In this document: positions 1 through 8,688 of the stretch, piece by piece
How the letters are laid out: the number at the start of each line of letters is the position of its first letter
How positions within the stretch are numbered: position 1 is the first letter of the stretch
Source: Euperipatoides rowelli
Taxonomy: Eukaryota > Onychophora > Udeonychophora > Euonychophora > Peripatopsidae
Assembly (NCBI GenBank): GCA_003024985.2
Contig: PXIH01S0007082.1
Direction: 5' to 3' (one strand)
Length of the DNA stretch: 10,323 nt
Notes under the pieces: model-generated
Database searches by the model: none
Told to the model about the DNA's origin: nothing
Seen by the model: the letters and a program-made list of their open reading frames with translations, nothing else
Translations under genes and position numbers: made by a program

Positions 1-153
1 GTTTCTTTTTATTCACAGACAAAATTAATAAAAAAGCAAATTTAAACAAATTATGTAAATGCCTAAAAATATAACTTTGTACTGTATTTCAATACTGTAT
101 TGGAATTTTTGAGGGCATTGTTTGTTGAAAAAAGGGCAAAGTTTATTTTAGAA

Positions 154-287
154 ACCACCTCCTTTGAAAGACCGTTATTTTATAGCAAAAGAGGTGGCCT
201 TTTAAGACAGGTTTTCTTTTGAGAGATCACCTGTTTTGAGAGACCGCTATTTAATGGCAGAAGAGTTGGTCTCTCAAGACAGGTTTT
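154..287. repeat. Two-unit 72-bp direct repeat with internal inverted arms
   Basis: Positions 154-215 and 226-287 align without gaps at a period of exactly 72, with about 50 of 62 bases identical by hand count. Shared landmarks are TCACCT/CCACCT, GAGACCG-type and AAGACAGGTTTT. In unit 1, CCACCTC (155-161) pairs with GAGGTGG (191-197). In unit 2, GAGAGA (221-226) pairs with TCTCTC (270-275). Each unit could therefore fold as a hairpin. The family is not identified. Confidence 0.85.
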
Positions 288-830
288 ACTGTATATCATT
301 AAAGCCATATTATTAACATTTTCTTTTATTAAACAAGATCCTAATCATAATCTTACCCTCATCCTCTATCAGACATTTGTCAATCACAATTAGGGAGGGA
401 AAATGAAACAATACCAAATTATTAAGCGTATAGGAAAGACTAGTTTTAATAAGTCAAAAGTAAAACCAACACCGATACTTACTGAAACTAATTTTCAGTA
501 ATTAAAATTAGTATTATTGATAGATTACTTAATTGATGCCTAATTTATTCAAATAAAACCATTAGTGTACTTGACGCTTGTGTGTAAACGAGATTTAAAA
601 ATCGGTGCTATTTAAATACAAAAAAATTCAATAATTTAACAAGTGAATTTGAGATGTATTCTTTTACATTTTATATAATATTGATCGCAACATAATTGGA
701 AAGAAAAATTCATGCAAATAAAATGAATTAAAATGAGTTTTCATCTAATTTCGGATATTTATAATGATATATCGTTAATACTAATTTTAACAGTTAATTT
801 AACTAATTTCATAAAATCGCATTGGGTACA

Positions 831-913
831 TTTAGTTTTGACTAGTTAAAATTAATTCTTCCGATACCTAGTAGAGAATTTTAGTTTTAATTAGTTATAA
901 TTAATTTCGGATA
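831..913. repeat. Imperfect direct repeat, about 49-bp period
   Basis: The segments 831-866 and 880-913 both run TTTAGTTTT, then an ACTAGTTA/ATTAGTTA block, then AATTAATT, then CGATA/CGGATA. Small indels separate the copies. It looks like a decayed two-copy local duplication in AT-rich DNA. Confidence 0.6.
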
Positions 914-987
914 AAAACTATAACCTATACTGTAATATATTACGGTATATACCGGTATATACAGTAACATGTATATACAATATACTG

Positions 988-1056
988 CAGTGGTGGCCTA
1001 CCAGTAGATCATGTGATCTACTGGTAGATCTCCAGCTGATTTAAGGTAGATCTCCA
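988..1056. mobile_element. Possible hAT-type transposon or MITE end fragment
   Basis: The block starts CAGTGGTGGCC, which resembles the CAG-G-GTGG-C start of many hAT terminal repeats, and is followed by the GTAGATC palindrome and a direct repeat of GGTAGATCTCCA. No matching opposite terminus (GGCC then CACTG) and no 8-bp target duplication was found. Only a degraded end is proposed, and this is inference from motif resemblance. Confidence 0.3.
998..1027. repeat. Near-perfect palindrome, 14-bp arms with 2-nt centre
   Basis: The arms CTACCAGTAGATCA (998-1011) and TGATCTACTGGTAG (1014-1027) are exact reverse complements around TG. Pairing continues imperfectly outward to 991 and 1034 (TGGTGG against TCTCCA). 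The word GGTAGATCTCCA at 1023-1034 is repeated directly at 1045-1056. It could extrude as a cruciform or belong to a transposon end. Confidence 0.9.
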
Positions 1057-3804
1057 CATATATTATGTAATGATTTTTTTCTCTCTCATAGTTTAATTTT
1101 AAATAGTATTACATTAAATTGCCTAATTTGCATAAGTTTCAGTTGAAATTTGTGTGTATTTTATTTAATTTTTGTGACTAAAAATGCTCACAATTTTCCT
1201 AATTCTTAAATAAATAAAGCATTATAATAGTTAAAAAAACATTCAAACAACCAAAAAAAAAAAAAAAAAAGCTTATCAAAAATATAAAAAAAAATGTGGT
1301 GGACCGCAAGCATTTGTGAAAATTTAGAAATAGCTCATGACCTACAAAAGTCTGGCCAACACTGATATACTGTATATTGTACATACAACAATTCCATTTT
1401 CAAATTTGCAATATCATGATTAGAGTTTGTTTGTAAAGCGATCATTATTCATGTACTCTAAATACTTTGCAAAAAATTCTGAAATTTTTCCCTCTTATAT
1501 TTTAATTATCATATTTTAATATTAAAAGTTTTTTTTTTGCAGTTTTAAAATTCAGTAAAAATTATGAAATTAATAATTTATTACACCCCAATAAAGTAAT
1601 TTAATTTGAACAAGTTTTATTGAATTTTGAAAAAAAAATATGTTTCAGTGTTAAATGTTTTCTAGCCTAATTAATTCAAAATTTCCTTAAAACATTATCA
1701 CCTACCAGTATAATAAAGTATCTAATTATAGTCCTGTTTAGGGCTACAAATATTTGCAGAACATTCTTAAATGGGTACACTAACTTAAATAATCTCTGTG
1801 TTGCTTGAAAATTTATTCAAATAAATTAACTTTATGAGCTACAGTGTACATAAAAATAATTATGAATGTTTCATCATTATTTATCAACAAGCTATTCATA
1901 TTATTATTCTGATTACAGTTGTTCTGTATAATTTAAGAAAATATAACTTCAAATTTTAAGCGATATTTTCAAATTATTATAATTCCTTTGTAGAATAAAC
2001 TGGAATAAATGTTTTTGCTGTCTCCTTCCCTCACCCACCCACCCCCAATAAAAGAATAAAAATAAAAAATCTCCCCGGATTTTTAAATGGAGGTGTCAAT
2101 TATTTGAAAGAGATCGAATGTATAATGATAGAGAAACTATATTAGGCCTATTGATATTGGCAACCATTTAAAAAATATTTAAAAAAAAAGTTTACAACTT
2201 TTCTGTTTGAATTGATAATATCTTTATAATAAAGCCTTTTTGTGTGTTTTTCAATTAAACACATCTAAATTTTCAAGTGTACAGCAAACTCAATCATAAT
2301 ATCAATTCTACTAAAGCCTACTGTAATAATACTGCAATAGTTTCAAAGTATGGAGCTAGTGCTGCCACCTATGCAACATTAAAAGTTTTATCACTTTTAT
2401 TATTATTGTATTGTAAACCCTCATTGTTTACAATGATTACTTCACATAAACTACGAAAATTTATTACAAATGAAAAATAATTCAGCTGGATATTTATTAA
2501 TCGACGATACTAGTTCTACCATTACAAGGCCCGTACATTAATTAATAAAATAATAATGTATAATAAAGAAAAGAAAGCAAGATAATAAAACTTGGACAGA
2601 TTTTTCTTACAGTTGGAACACATTTTAAAGTTTAATTAACCCCAGAATTTTTATAAGGGGATAATCTGTTCCCAGTCTTTTAAAAAGTTACACAAATGGG
2701 TAATAGTGAAGCCCAAAGCTAGTGCTTTCAGTCCAGCCCAGTAATGCTAACTTTACATAATACCATACTGTATATTGCGATTCTTACACAAGTGAAATTA
2801 ATTAGTACATCACTTACAATAGAAGCTAACTCTTTGATTGATACATTTCCTTTTTTTTTCTATGCTTTAAAAATGTACATAAATAAAAAAGATTGATAAA
2901 CTGAAAAAACAAAACTGACAGATGCACTGTCTATGTTTGCAAAACCTTTTTTGTTTATTCTCGCATTAAATTCTGAAACAAGACGTTAAAGAAATACATA
3001 GACAGACTATCAAATTATATTAAAGGCCACATGAAAAATTACAATTAACATACTAGATATGAATAAATAGAAATTGAATCATTATTTTATTCAGTTATTT
3101 GAATAAGGATAATCATATTTTAATGCTGAACATTTGAATATTACACACCTTAAATTGGTCAAAACCCAAGATTCTTAATATGAATCTTATAGTATATAAA
3201 AGCTGGATGTCAATAGGAGGCTTAAAGTTGTTGGCATGCATGAATATCCAGAATAACTTTTTTTTTTTTTAAAAAAAAAACTTGTTTAACCAGAAGAGCA
3301 TTAGGTTCACGGTCAAAGAATAAAGACATATATTTTTTTGTCTTGAACATACGACTAAGTTTGGTTCATTAAAAGTATTTTTTTTTTTTTTTTTAAATAT
3401 TATATTAGGATCATTGTTGGGTAGTAATAACTGAGTAAAAAGTTATATTTATAGTAAATTTGCCGGTAACAGCTATGTAACCTTTTTAGTAATTAGTATT
3501 TTTAGATTTACCTACTCACAATTTTTCATGTTTTTCCCTCGTTTTATTTTTTCAATATATTTCAAATCAATGGAATTTGTTTTTTAGAGTTTGAAACATC
3601 TAGTCGAGCCGAATTCGCCACAGTTATTGCAAGATATTTTTAATATTTTTTAGCAAAAAAATAAAATCCATGAAAAAATCTTAATTCCCTGTGAGTGAAA
3701 GGTACTTGTTTCATAACAGTCTCGATCACTAAAAACGGAAGTTATCAAACTGAGAAACGCTTATATTTGTTATAAAGAAATTCTCTGTTTTAGCAAAATA
3801 AAAA

Positions 3805-3841
3805 AATAGTATGCTGAGAATGAAGACCAATAGTATGCTGA
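3805..3841. repeat. 13-bp direct repeat, 24-bp period
   Basis: AATAGTATGCTGA occurs at 3805-3817 and again at 3829-3841. Sequence beyond the 13 bp is not clearly conserved, so this is at most a short local duplication. Confidence 0.7.
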
Positions 3842-3998
3842 TGGTAATATCTCGCACAAAGAGTGAAGATGTTGAACGAAATAAAAGATTGTGACTGCCA
3901 TAAATTTGGCCACCCTCTTGTAAAACCCTAACTCTAATGATACTAGCCAACCAATGGCAGTATTAACTAATCATAAAACAACATGCTGAATGAGCAAC

Positions 3999-4028
3999 AC
4001 ACTCAGTATATTGGCTGCCACTGAGTGT
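3999..4028. repeat. Inverted repeat, 9-bp arms, 12-nt loop
   Basis: ACACTCAGT (3999-4007) and ACTGAGTGT (4020-4028) are exact reverse complements. A transcript across this site could form a small stem-loop. There is no sign of a conserved RNA gene around it. Confidence 0.75.
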
Positions 4029-4671
4029 AACATTAGACTAAGTAATAAATAGTGTTAATTTATAAAATCCAGATGCAAATAGTCAATCTTTTTAATCGAT
4101 CATGCTTTACATTTGTAAGAATCATTTGTGTGTAAACCATAAGTATTTTTAGTTTAGTTTTATATTGTTGAGTATAAATCAACACATCTGATGCACATAA
4201 TGTATATACTGTATATTTATTACAAAAATGCATCACACGCATTTCCATACGAGTGCATTAAGAAAATATATATTTTTTTTAAATGCTTTAGACATTAACT
4301 ATAACACTAGAGCCTCAATTTTAGTTGTTCGAATCATAAAATACGCAACTTTAATCGAAACAACTCAAATCGATAAAAATTTCCATAGGAATATAATGAA
4401 ATGTAAGAGAAACGTTCTTGTACTATATAAAATATTTTTTTCAAAGTATTGTATAAAAGAATCAAACTTTTTTTTGCAGACATTTTTATGGCTGTAACAA
4501 AATATAATATGTAATCAGCATCCTGCTATGTTTATTTGAAAAAGTGGATTTTAATAAAGTTATTTTAAATTAAGTGATTGTTGGCACAAATTTTATAAAA
4601 TAAATCAAAATTATAGCACTAGGATTTTCCTTTTTTTTTTTGTTAAATTTACTTATTAAATTATTACAAAC

Positions 4672-4750
4672 GCCTCGATTAAAAAAAAGACTCAAAATGA
4701 AAAAAAAAAAGTATTCATTTACGACAACTCAAAATGATTCAAATCGAGGC
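4672..4750. repeat. Inverted 9-bp arms enclosing an A-rich direct repeat
   Basis: GCCTCGATT (4672-4680) is the reverse complement of AATCGAGGC (4742-4750). Inside, CTCAAAATGA appears twice in the same orientation (4691-4700 and 4728-4737), separated by A-rich sequence. Related words (GCCTCAATTTT, CAACTCAAATCGAT) occur at about 4312-4375, which suggests a small dispersed repeat family. Confidence 0.6.
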
Positions 4751-5027
4751 CCTTATGTAGGCTACTTGTATTGTTACTTTTAAAAAAGTAACATCTGAAC
4801 TGATTGGCATCCAAATTAAAGCTATTAATTTCATTGATAATTTGTCTGGGTTTCATAAGATGATTATTCTTTATTAAAAGCCACATTATACCCATCAATA
4901 ATATTCAGATCGATATGGTTATTGTTGATAAATAAGCATAAAAAATAATAGTTTTCAGAATAAACATGGAATGTTATTTAATTACAGTAAAAAAAAAGAT
5001 AATTAATTAAAAAAAAAAGATAATTAC

Positions 5028-5294
5028 TTGAACTCTAAACGTTGGAATATCACTCATAGCTCCTCTCTTGGCAAAGTCCTGGTACATAAATTGGGGGTCA
5101 TCTACATAACGTAGAACATCTTCTTTCGGTGTACACACCATTATATCCCCTCCTGGAGATAATTCTGCACTCTGACTTTCTATTTTTTCAAATCTTTTCA
5201 CAAGCTCTTCATGAGATGTTTCTTCTGAGGCTTCTTCAGTAAGTTTTTTCATCCGCTGCATCAGCGCTTCCACTCCGCCTTCGTTGTCTATACT
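5028..5294 (-). CDS. Sestrin, internal exon C (linker helix to start of C-terminal domain)
   Basis: The exon encodes 89 residues. It opens with SIDNEGG, then VEALMQRMKKLTEE, which matches the conserved sestrin helix (human type: EVEALMEKMRQL). An acidic, probably flexible stretch follows (EASEETSHEELVKRFEKIES). The exon ends with YVDDPQFMYQDFAKRG and IPTFRVQ, which lead into the C-terminal lobe that carries the leucine pocket and the second GATOR2-contact motif in vertebrate sestrins. Those parts must lie in further exons to the left of the window. The acceptor is ggtttcag|AGTATA and the donor CAA|GTAATT, phase 0 at both ends. The exon lies 1995 nt beyond exon B. An open frame continues a few codons past the donor, but that tail (VIIFFF) is intron sequence. 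Confidence 0.95.
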
Positions 5295-6165
5295 CTGAAA
5301 CCAAGAACAAAACTACTAGGAACCAATTATTTAAGCATAGTGGAAGGGGTCTAAAGAAAAACCTTGTGTATTAAACATTTCAAGACAGACTTCCAAATGT
5401 TCTAAAACTAAAAGTTTTCTATTATTTTTGGCCTTAATGTCAATAACCTGTCTAAAAATAGTATGATTCACAAGGTTAATTAGCCCTTAAAATATTTCTT
5501 AAAATAAAATTAAGATTTTACAAATATGTATTTTATTATAAAATGCTATATTTTGTAATGTTTAGTTATTTAAATTTTAAGCTTTAAATTACTTTTTTTA
5601 ATATAAATTTTAATTTATTCATCAAGAAATGGACATGAAATACTGCAGCTGAAGTCGATTGATATAAACTTTAAACAAGTTAAATTTAAAAATATCATAC
5701 CTCAAAAAACTAACTTTTTGTGGCATAGATGGTATTACTCGATAGATGATGGATTAAATTTAACGTATAGTTGGTTTGTTTAAAAACCAAAGCTTATTCA
5801 GAAAAATATATGAGCAAAACTTTGACACGAGAATTGTGAGAAAAAATAATAATTTCCGCTAAAACTTCAGGATCATTCCCATAAAGAGAAGCTAGTTAAA
5901 AATTTCTCTCTATATATAAAACATGCTGATAAAATTTGCAACCACATTTATCAATAAGATTAAAGATTGCCATGTTGTGATTCTCTTAAAAAATTATCTT
6001 TATGAAATCTTTTGTATGCTTTTTTTTTTTATCAAGATAAGAATGGAAATGATAATGTACTGTCGGATTTTTGCAATACAGTATCTCATGTCAAGTCTAA
6101 TGATCTATCTAAAACGACCAGACAAAAATTGATAAATTTTAAAAAAATACACTGGCAACAAAATT

Positions 6166-6290
6166 AAACTAACAGCTGAAATGAATAAGGCCAATCTGGG
6201 TAGGAAATATACAGTATATGAGTCACTAGCTTGATGGTGAAAAGTAAGAAGTATGCAGGGTAGGTAAGACATTTCAGCTGATTTAGTTTA
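6166..6290. repeat. 125-bp MITE-like inverted repeat
   Basis: The left arm AAACTAACAGCTGAAATG (6166-6183) matches the reverse complement of the right arm (6271-6290, CATTTCAGCTGATTTAGTTT). The match is exact over CAGCTGAAATG and resumes over AAACTAA after a 2-nt gap. GGGTAGG lies inside each half (near 6198 and 6260). There is no coding capacity. A non-autonomous element is plausible but no target duplication is evident. Confidence 0.6.
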
Positions 6291-7041
6291 TAATTTGTAA
6301 CTATTATTAATTTGTTGTCATTGTATGTCTCATTTTTTTTAAAAATATTTAGCTACCTTAATTCCCACAATCTAAACATAAGGTTTTGTATATAATCAAT
6401 GCAATGTTGTTATTCATATAGTTATTTAAAATACTACCGTACTATTTTCCATATTAGTATTTTAAAATTGGGTTTAAAAATTTTGGCCTAGTGATTACAA
6501 AATTAGAATACATTATTCCCATCAATATATTTATAGCTACTGGTAGACAAAGTTTTGCATTATTTTTTTTTACTCAGTGATTTGGTTTACTAATACCACA
6601 ATACTTTCATTTCCTGCTACAGTATATGTTACTAATAAAAAATTATATCATTTTTTTTTTTAAAAATAAACCTCTATGTAGTATATTCTTGAAAGAACAG
6701 CATATCTGGGATGGTACCTCTCAAATGTTTTTTTTTTATTTTTATTTTTTTATATAAAAACAATTACTGAATATGTTATATTTTATCATGCTCATTATCT
6801 TCTGTCAAATGTTGTGGTATATACACATTATAAAATTTATTCTAACTCTTGAAATAATAGATAATTTAAAAGAACGGCACCAGTCAGTCCCTGAAGATGA
6901 CTTTCTTTCAAGAGTTATTGCAGTTTATTACAATTGAAGTATTTTGCTTTAAGAGTTTAAGTGAAAAATAGGATTAAAAGATGCAGAAGAAAATATTTTT
7001 AGACCCTAGCAGATAGGTAACATAAAATAATTTTTGAAAAG

Positions 7042-7065
7042 CAATTTTTTTTTAAAAAAAAATTG
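7042..7065. repeat. Perfect 24-bp palindrome CAA-T9-A9-TTG
   Basis: Nine T then nine A flanked by CAA and TTG are self-complementary over 24 bp. The site lies in the intron between exons B and C. A similar T13-A10 run is at 3258-3280. Confidence 0.85.
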
Positions 7066-7289
7066 TATGAATAGACAAAATTGCTATCAAATTTTCTTAA
7101 AATGACTATACATAGGCTACTGTACATCACAAAGTATAAAAAAATAGCAATTTGTGTGACTAGTCATTCAGATAAATATACTAAATATCCAAAGCTATAA
7201 AATGCAAGTTTTATCTTAATATCCCTTGCTAAAATATTTATTAAAAAACTTAGAACAAAATGGGGGAGTTAGAAAAAAATGTTGTTTAC

Positions 7290-7496
7290 CGATGGTGAAC
7301 TACTCGTAGACGATGAATTAGATTCATTACTATCACTTATTGATGAGGGCCTGTATGTATGTCCATTCTCATGGTCAATTTCAGCATTAATTCCACATCC
7401 ATACACAAAACTACATAGAGCATGAAAATGAGCAAGAATGACGACAGCGTGGACCACCTCCGATAACGACCAGTTATCTTTGCCTTTTGTTAATTT
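7290..7496 (-). CDS. Sestrin, internal exon B (end of N-terminal domain plus Ser-rich linker)
   Basis: The exon encodes 69 residues that continue directly from exon A (HIE joined to [13 protein letters not shown]). The [25 protein letters not shown] and GCGIN segments match the helix-rich end of the sestrin N-terminal domain. The Ser of WSL (residue 10, 7467-7469) aligns with human SESN2 Ser190, a residue whose mutation is reported to break GATOR2 binding, so partner binding is probably retained. From about residue 38 the sequence becomes a polar linker (HENGHTYRP, then [14 protein letters not shown]), as expected between the two sestrin lobes, where the family varies greatly in length. The acceptor is a T-rich tract ending ctag|AAATTA and the donor is TCG|GTAAAC. 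Both borders are phase 0. The 111-nt intron upstream is short compared with the others in this gene. Confidence 0.95.
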
Positions 7497-7607
7497 CTAG
7501 AAGAAATTAAAAAAAAAAATATTATTTATTAATAATAAAAATAAAAAGCCTGTTTAAAGCAAAAATGCTAATAAATTGAGTGAAATGTTTAAAATACTAT
7601 GGATTAC
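7497..7607 (-). other. Sestrin intron A-B, 111 nt, phase 0
   Basis: This is a GT-AG intron. The donor GTAATC is at 7607-7602 on the minus strand, and the acceptor is a T-rich tract followed by cttctag ending at 7497. It joins GAG (Glu) to AAA (Lys), and the resulting protein junction HIE-KLTKG fits the sestrin family with no missing residues. Confidence 0.93.
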
Positions 7608-7961
7608 CTCAATATGAGATTTGTTAATGAGCCAAGGCCGGTGAGCAAGAATTTTGTTGATCTCATTCAAATCCCGTAATTTTTGTGGTACATGCTGAAT
7701 TCCATGGAGCCACCTATCATCTCCACCCTGCAACAAATATTCCATTCTCTGCTGGTTGATCAGATAAGAGCATTGATGCCTGGCTGCCGCCATAATAGCT
7801 ATATAATGCCTATAATCATATGGTAAGGGGCCATCTCCACGTAACATATAATGTTGAGTCCTCAAAAAGGCTTCTAGATACTGAGGGTGATATCCCATCA
7901 CCTGAGTAATATGATCGAGGCGATTGTTCTGTAGGAAAGCATCTACAAACAACATTTGAGT
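7608..7961 (-). CDS. Sestrin, internal exon A (N-terminal AhpD-like domain)
   Basis: The exon encodes 118 residues from [10 protein letters not shown] to NKSHIE. It is clearly a sestrin: [49 protein letters not shown] and a GGDDRWL loop are family hallmarks. Sestrins are stress-induced cytosolic proteins that bind GATOR2 and restrain mTORC1, and the N-terminal AhpD-like half has been linked to alkylhydroperoxide reduction. The catalytic Cys is residue 64 of the exon (7770-7772) and the Tyr is residue 66; both are present. The position matching human SESN2 His132 is Gln (residue 71, 7749-7751). On the minus strand the exon follows a T19-AG acceptor and ends GAG|GTAATC. Entry and exit are both phase 0. 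It corresponds roughly to human SESN2 residues 62 to 178, counting from memory of the human protein. The ATG at 7953-7955 is internal, not a start. The 5' exon(s) are not in the window. Confidence 0.96.
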
Positions 7962-8670
7962 CTAAAAAAAAAAAAAAAAAAATCAATAAAAAAGGATTTT
8001 AAATGTGTAAAATATAGTAAAGAGAAATTTAGAAGAATGAATTAATCTTTGGACAATGGAAATTAAGAAACACTAAAGGGTTGATGTCACTAATTTTGAT
8101 ATTTAATATCTCAACCAACCTATCCCCTTTTCAACCGCACCGGTATTCATTTATGCAGGACTTATTTTGAATTCTACTGAAATTGTTTTAAATCGAACCA
8201 AAATATGCTATTTTTAATACTCTGTAGCATAATTTGACTTTTTTTATAACCAATATTATACAGTATTTTTTATCTCATTTGGCTCCATTGCCTCATGCCA
8301 GAAATTCAGAACAAGCCCTGGAATGAGCCTACATGACCCAATTTCATCTGCCAAAAAACACAAAATCCATAATTTGACAAGACTGTAAAACAAACTTAAA
8401 TTTCAAAACGCTGCATAATATTAAAATCAAATTTTAAGGGCAAATATTATGATACTGTCATTATCAAAAACTCTGAATTTTCAATGAAAAAAAATAAAAA
8501 TACTGAAATTTTGACATGACTAGACACTGTTGTCCTTTTTTTTCTTCTCCCTAAATCGCAAAAAATTCAACAAAATCAAGTCAATAAACAAAATTAAGCG
8601 TTTGCTAAAAATTTGATAAACTTTTTTTTGGCTATCATCTTTTGTCAATTCACCACAAACTAATGGCCAA

Positions 8671-8688
8671 TTCGCCAAATTTGGCGAA
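8671..8688. repeat. Perfect 18-bp palindrome with GC-containing arms
   Basis: TTCGCCAAA meets TTTGGCGAA with no spacer. Outside it, ACCAC near 8651 and GTGGT near 8693 can also pair imperfectly, giving a larger possible cruciform of about 50 bp. It is intronic relative to the sestrin gene, and its function is unknown. Confidence 0.85.

Larger units (their letters stand above)
1..5027 (-). other. Sestrin intron downstream of exon C (partial, at least 5 kb) or other non-coding DNA
   Basis: The donor GTAATT at 5027-5022 opens an intron whose acceptor is not seen. I read the minus strand for the expected next sestrin segments (a DY/DF-W-E-D-G start, NYIHCMFGIR, YDDYDYGE, ALRAITRYM) and found none, so the next exon is probably beyond position 1. 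The open frames of 60-90 codons here are rich in Phe, Leu, Ile and Lys from AT-rich sequence and look like chance. The stretch holds the repeats listed separately, a C-rich tract near 2024-2047 with CACC repeats, and T/A runs such as 1253-1270, 3258-3280 and 3378-3394. Confidence 0.75.
5295..7289 (-). other. Sestrin intron B-C, 1995 nt, phase 0
   Basis: This is a GT-AG intron from the donor GTAAAC at 7289 to the acceptor tttcag at 5295. It lies inside the variable linker and joins TCG (Ser) to AGT (Ser). No exon, RNA gene or intact mobile element was recognised within it. It contains the inverted repeat at 6166-6290, the T9A9 palindrome at 7042-7065 and several TACAGTA words (6077, 6210, 6618, 7118). 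Open frames inside it, such as 5923-6132 on the plus strand, are low-complexity and match nothing I know. Confidence 0.9.

Noticed and set aside
1199-1384. Minus-strand open frame with a long Phe run
   Set aside because: The Phe run is simply the A18 tract at 1253-1270 read on the other strand.
2024-2047. C-rich CACCC tract as a telomere-like or regulatory array
   Set aside because: It is only a few units long, imperfect, and not a telomeric motif; treated as simple sequence.
2277-2480. Plus-strand open frame of 67 codons
   Set aside because: No recognisable domain, no splice or promoter support, and chance-level length for this composition.
3729-3950. Minus-strand open frame of 73 codons as a sestrin C-terminal exon
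   Set aside because: It is on the right strand and downstream of exon C, but none of the conserved C-terminal sestrin motifs occur in it.
4228-4497. Plus-strand open frame of 89 codons
   Set aside because: It is rich in Lys, Asn, Ile and Phe from AT-rich DNA and overlaps an unrelated open frame on the other strand. No motif was recognised.
5923-6132. Plus-strand open frame of 69 codons
   Set aside because: It is low-complexity AT-derived composition inside a well-supported intron, with no family motif.
7953-7955. ATG in exon A as the translation start
   Set aside because: The coding frame continues upstream to a clear splice acceptor at 7962-7963, and the residue aligns inside the sestrin N-terminal domain, so this is an internal Met.
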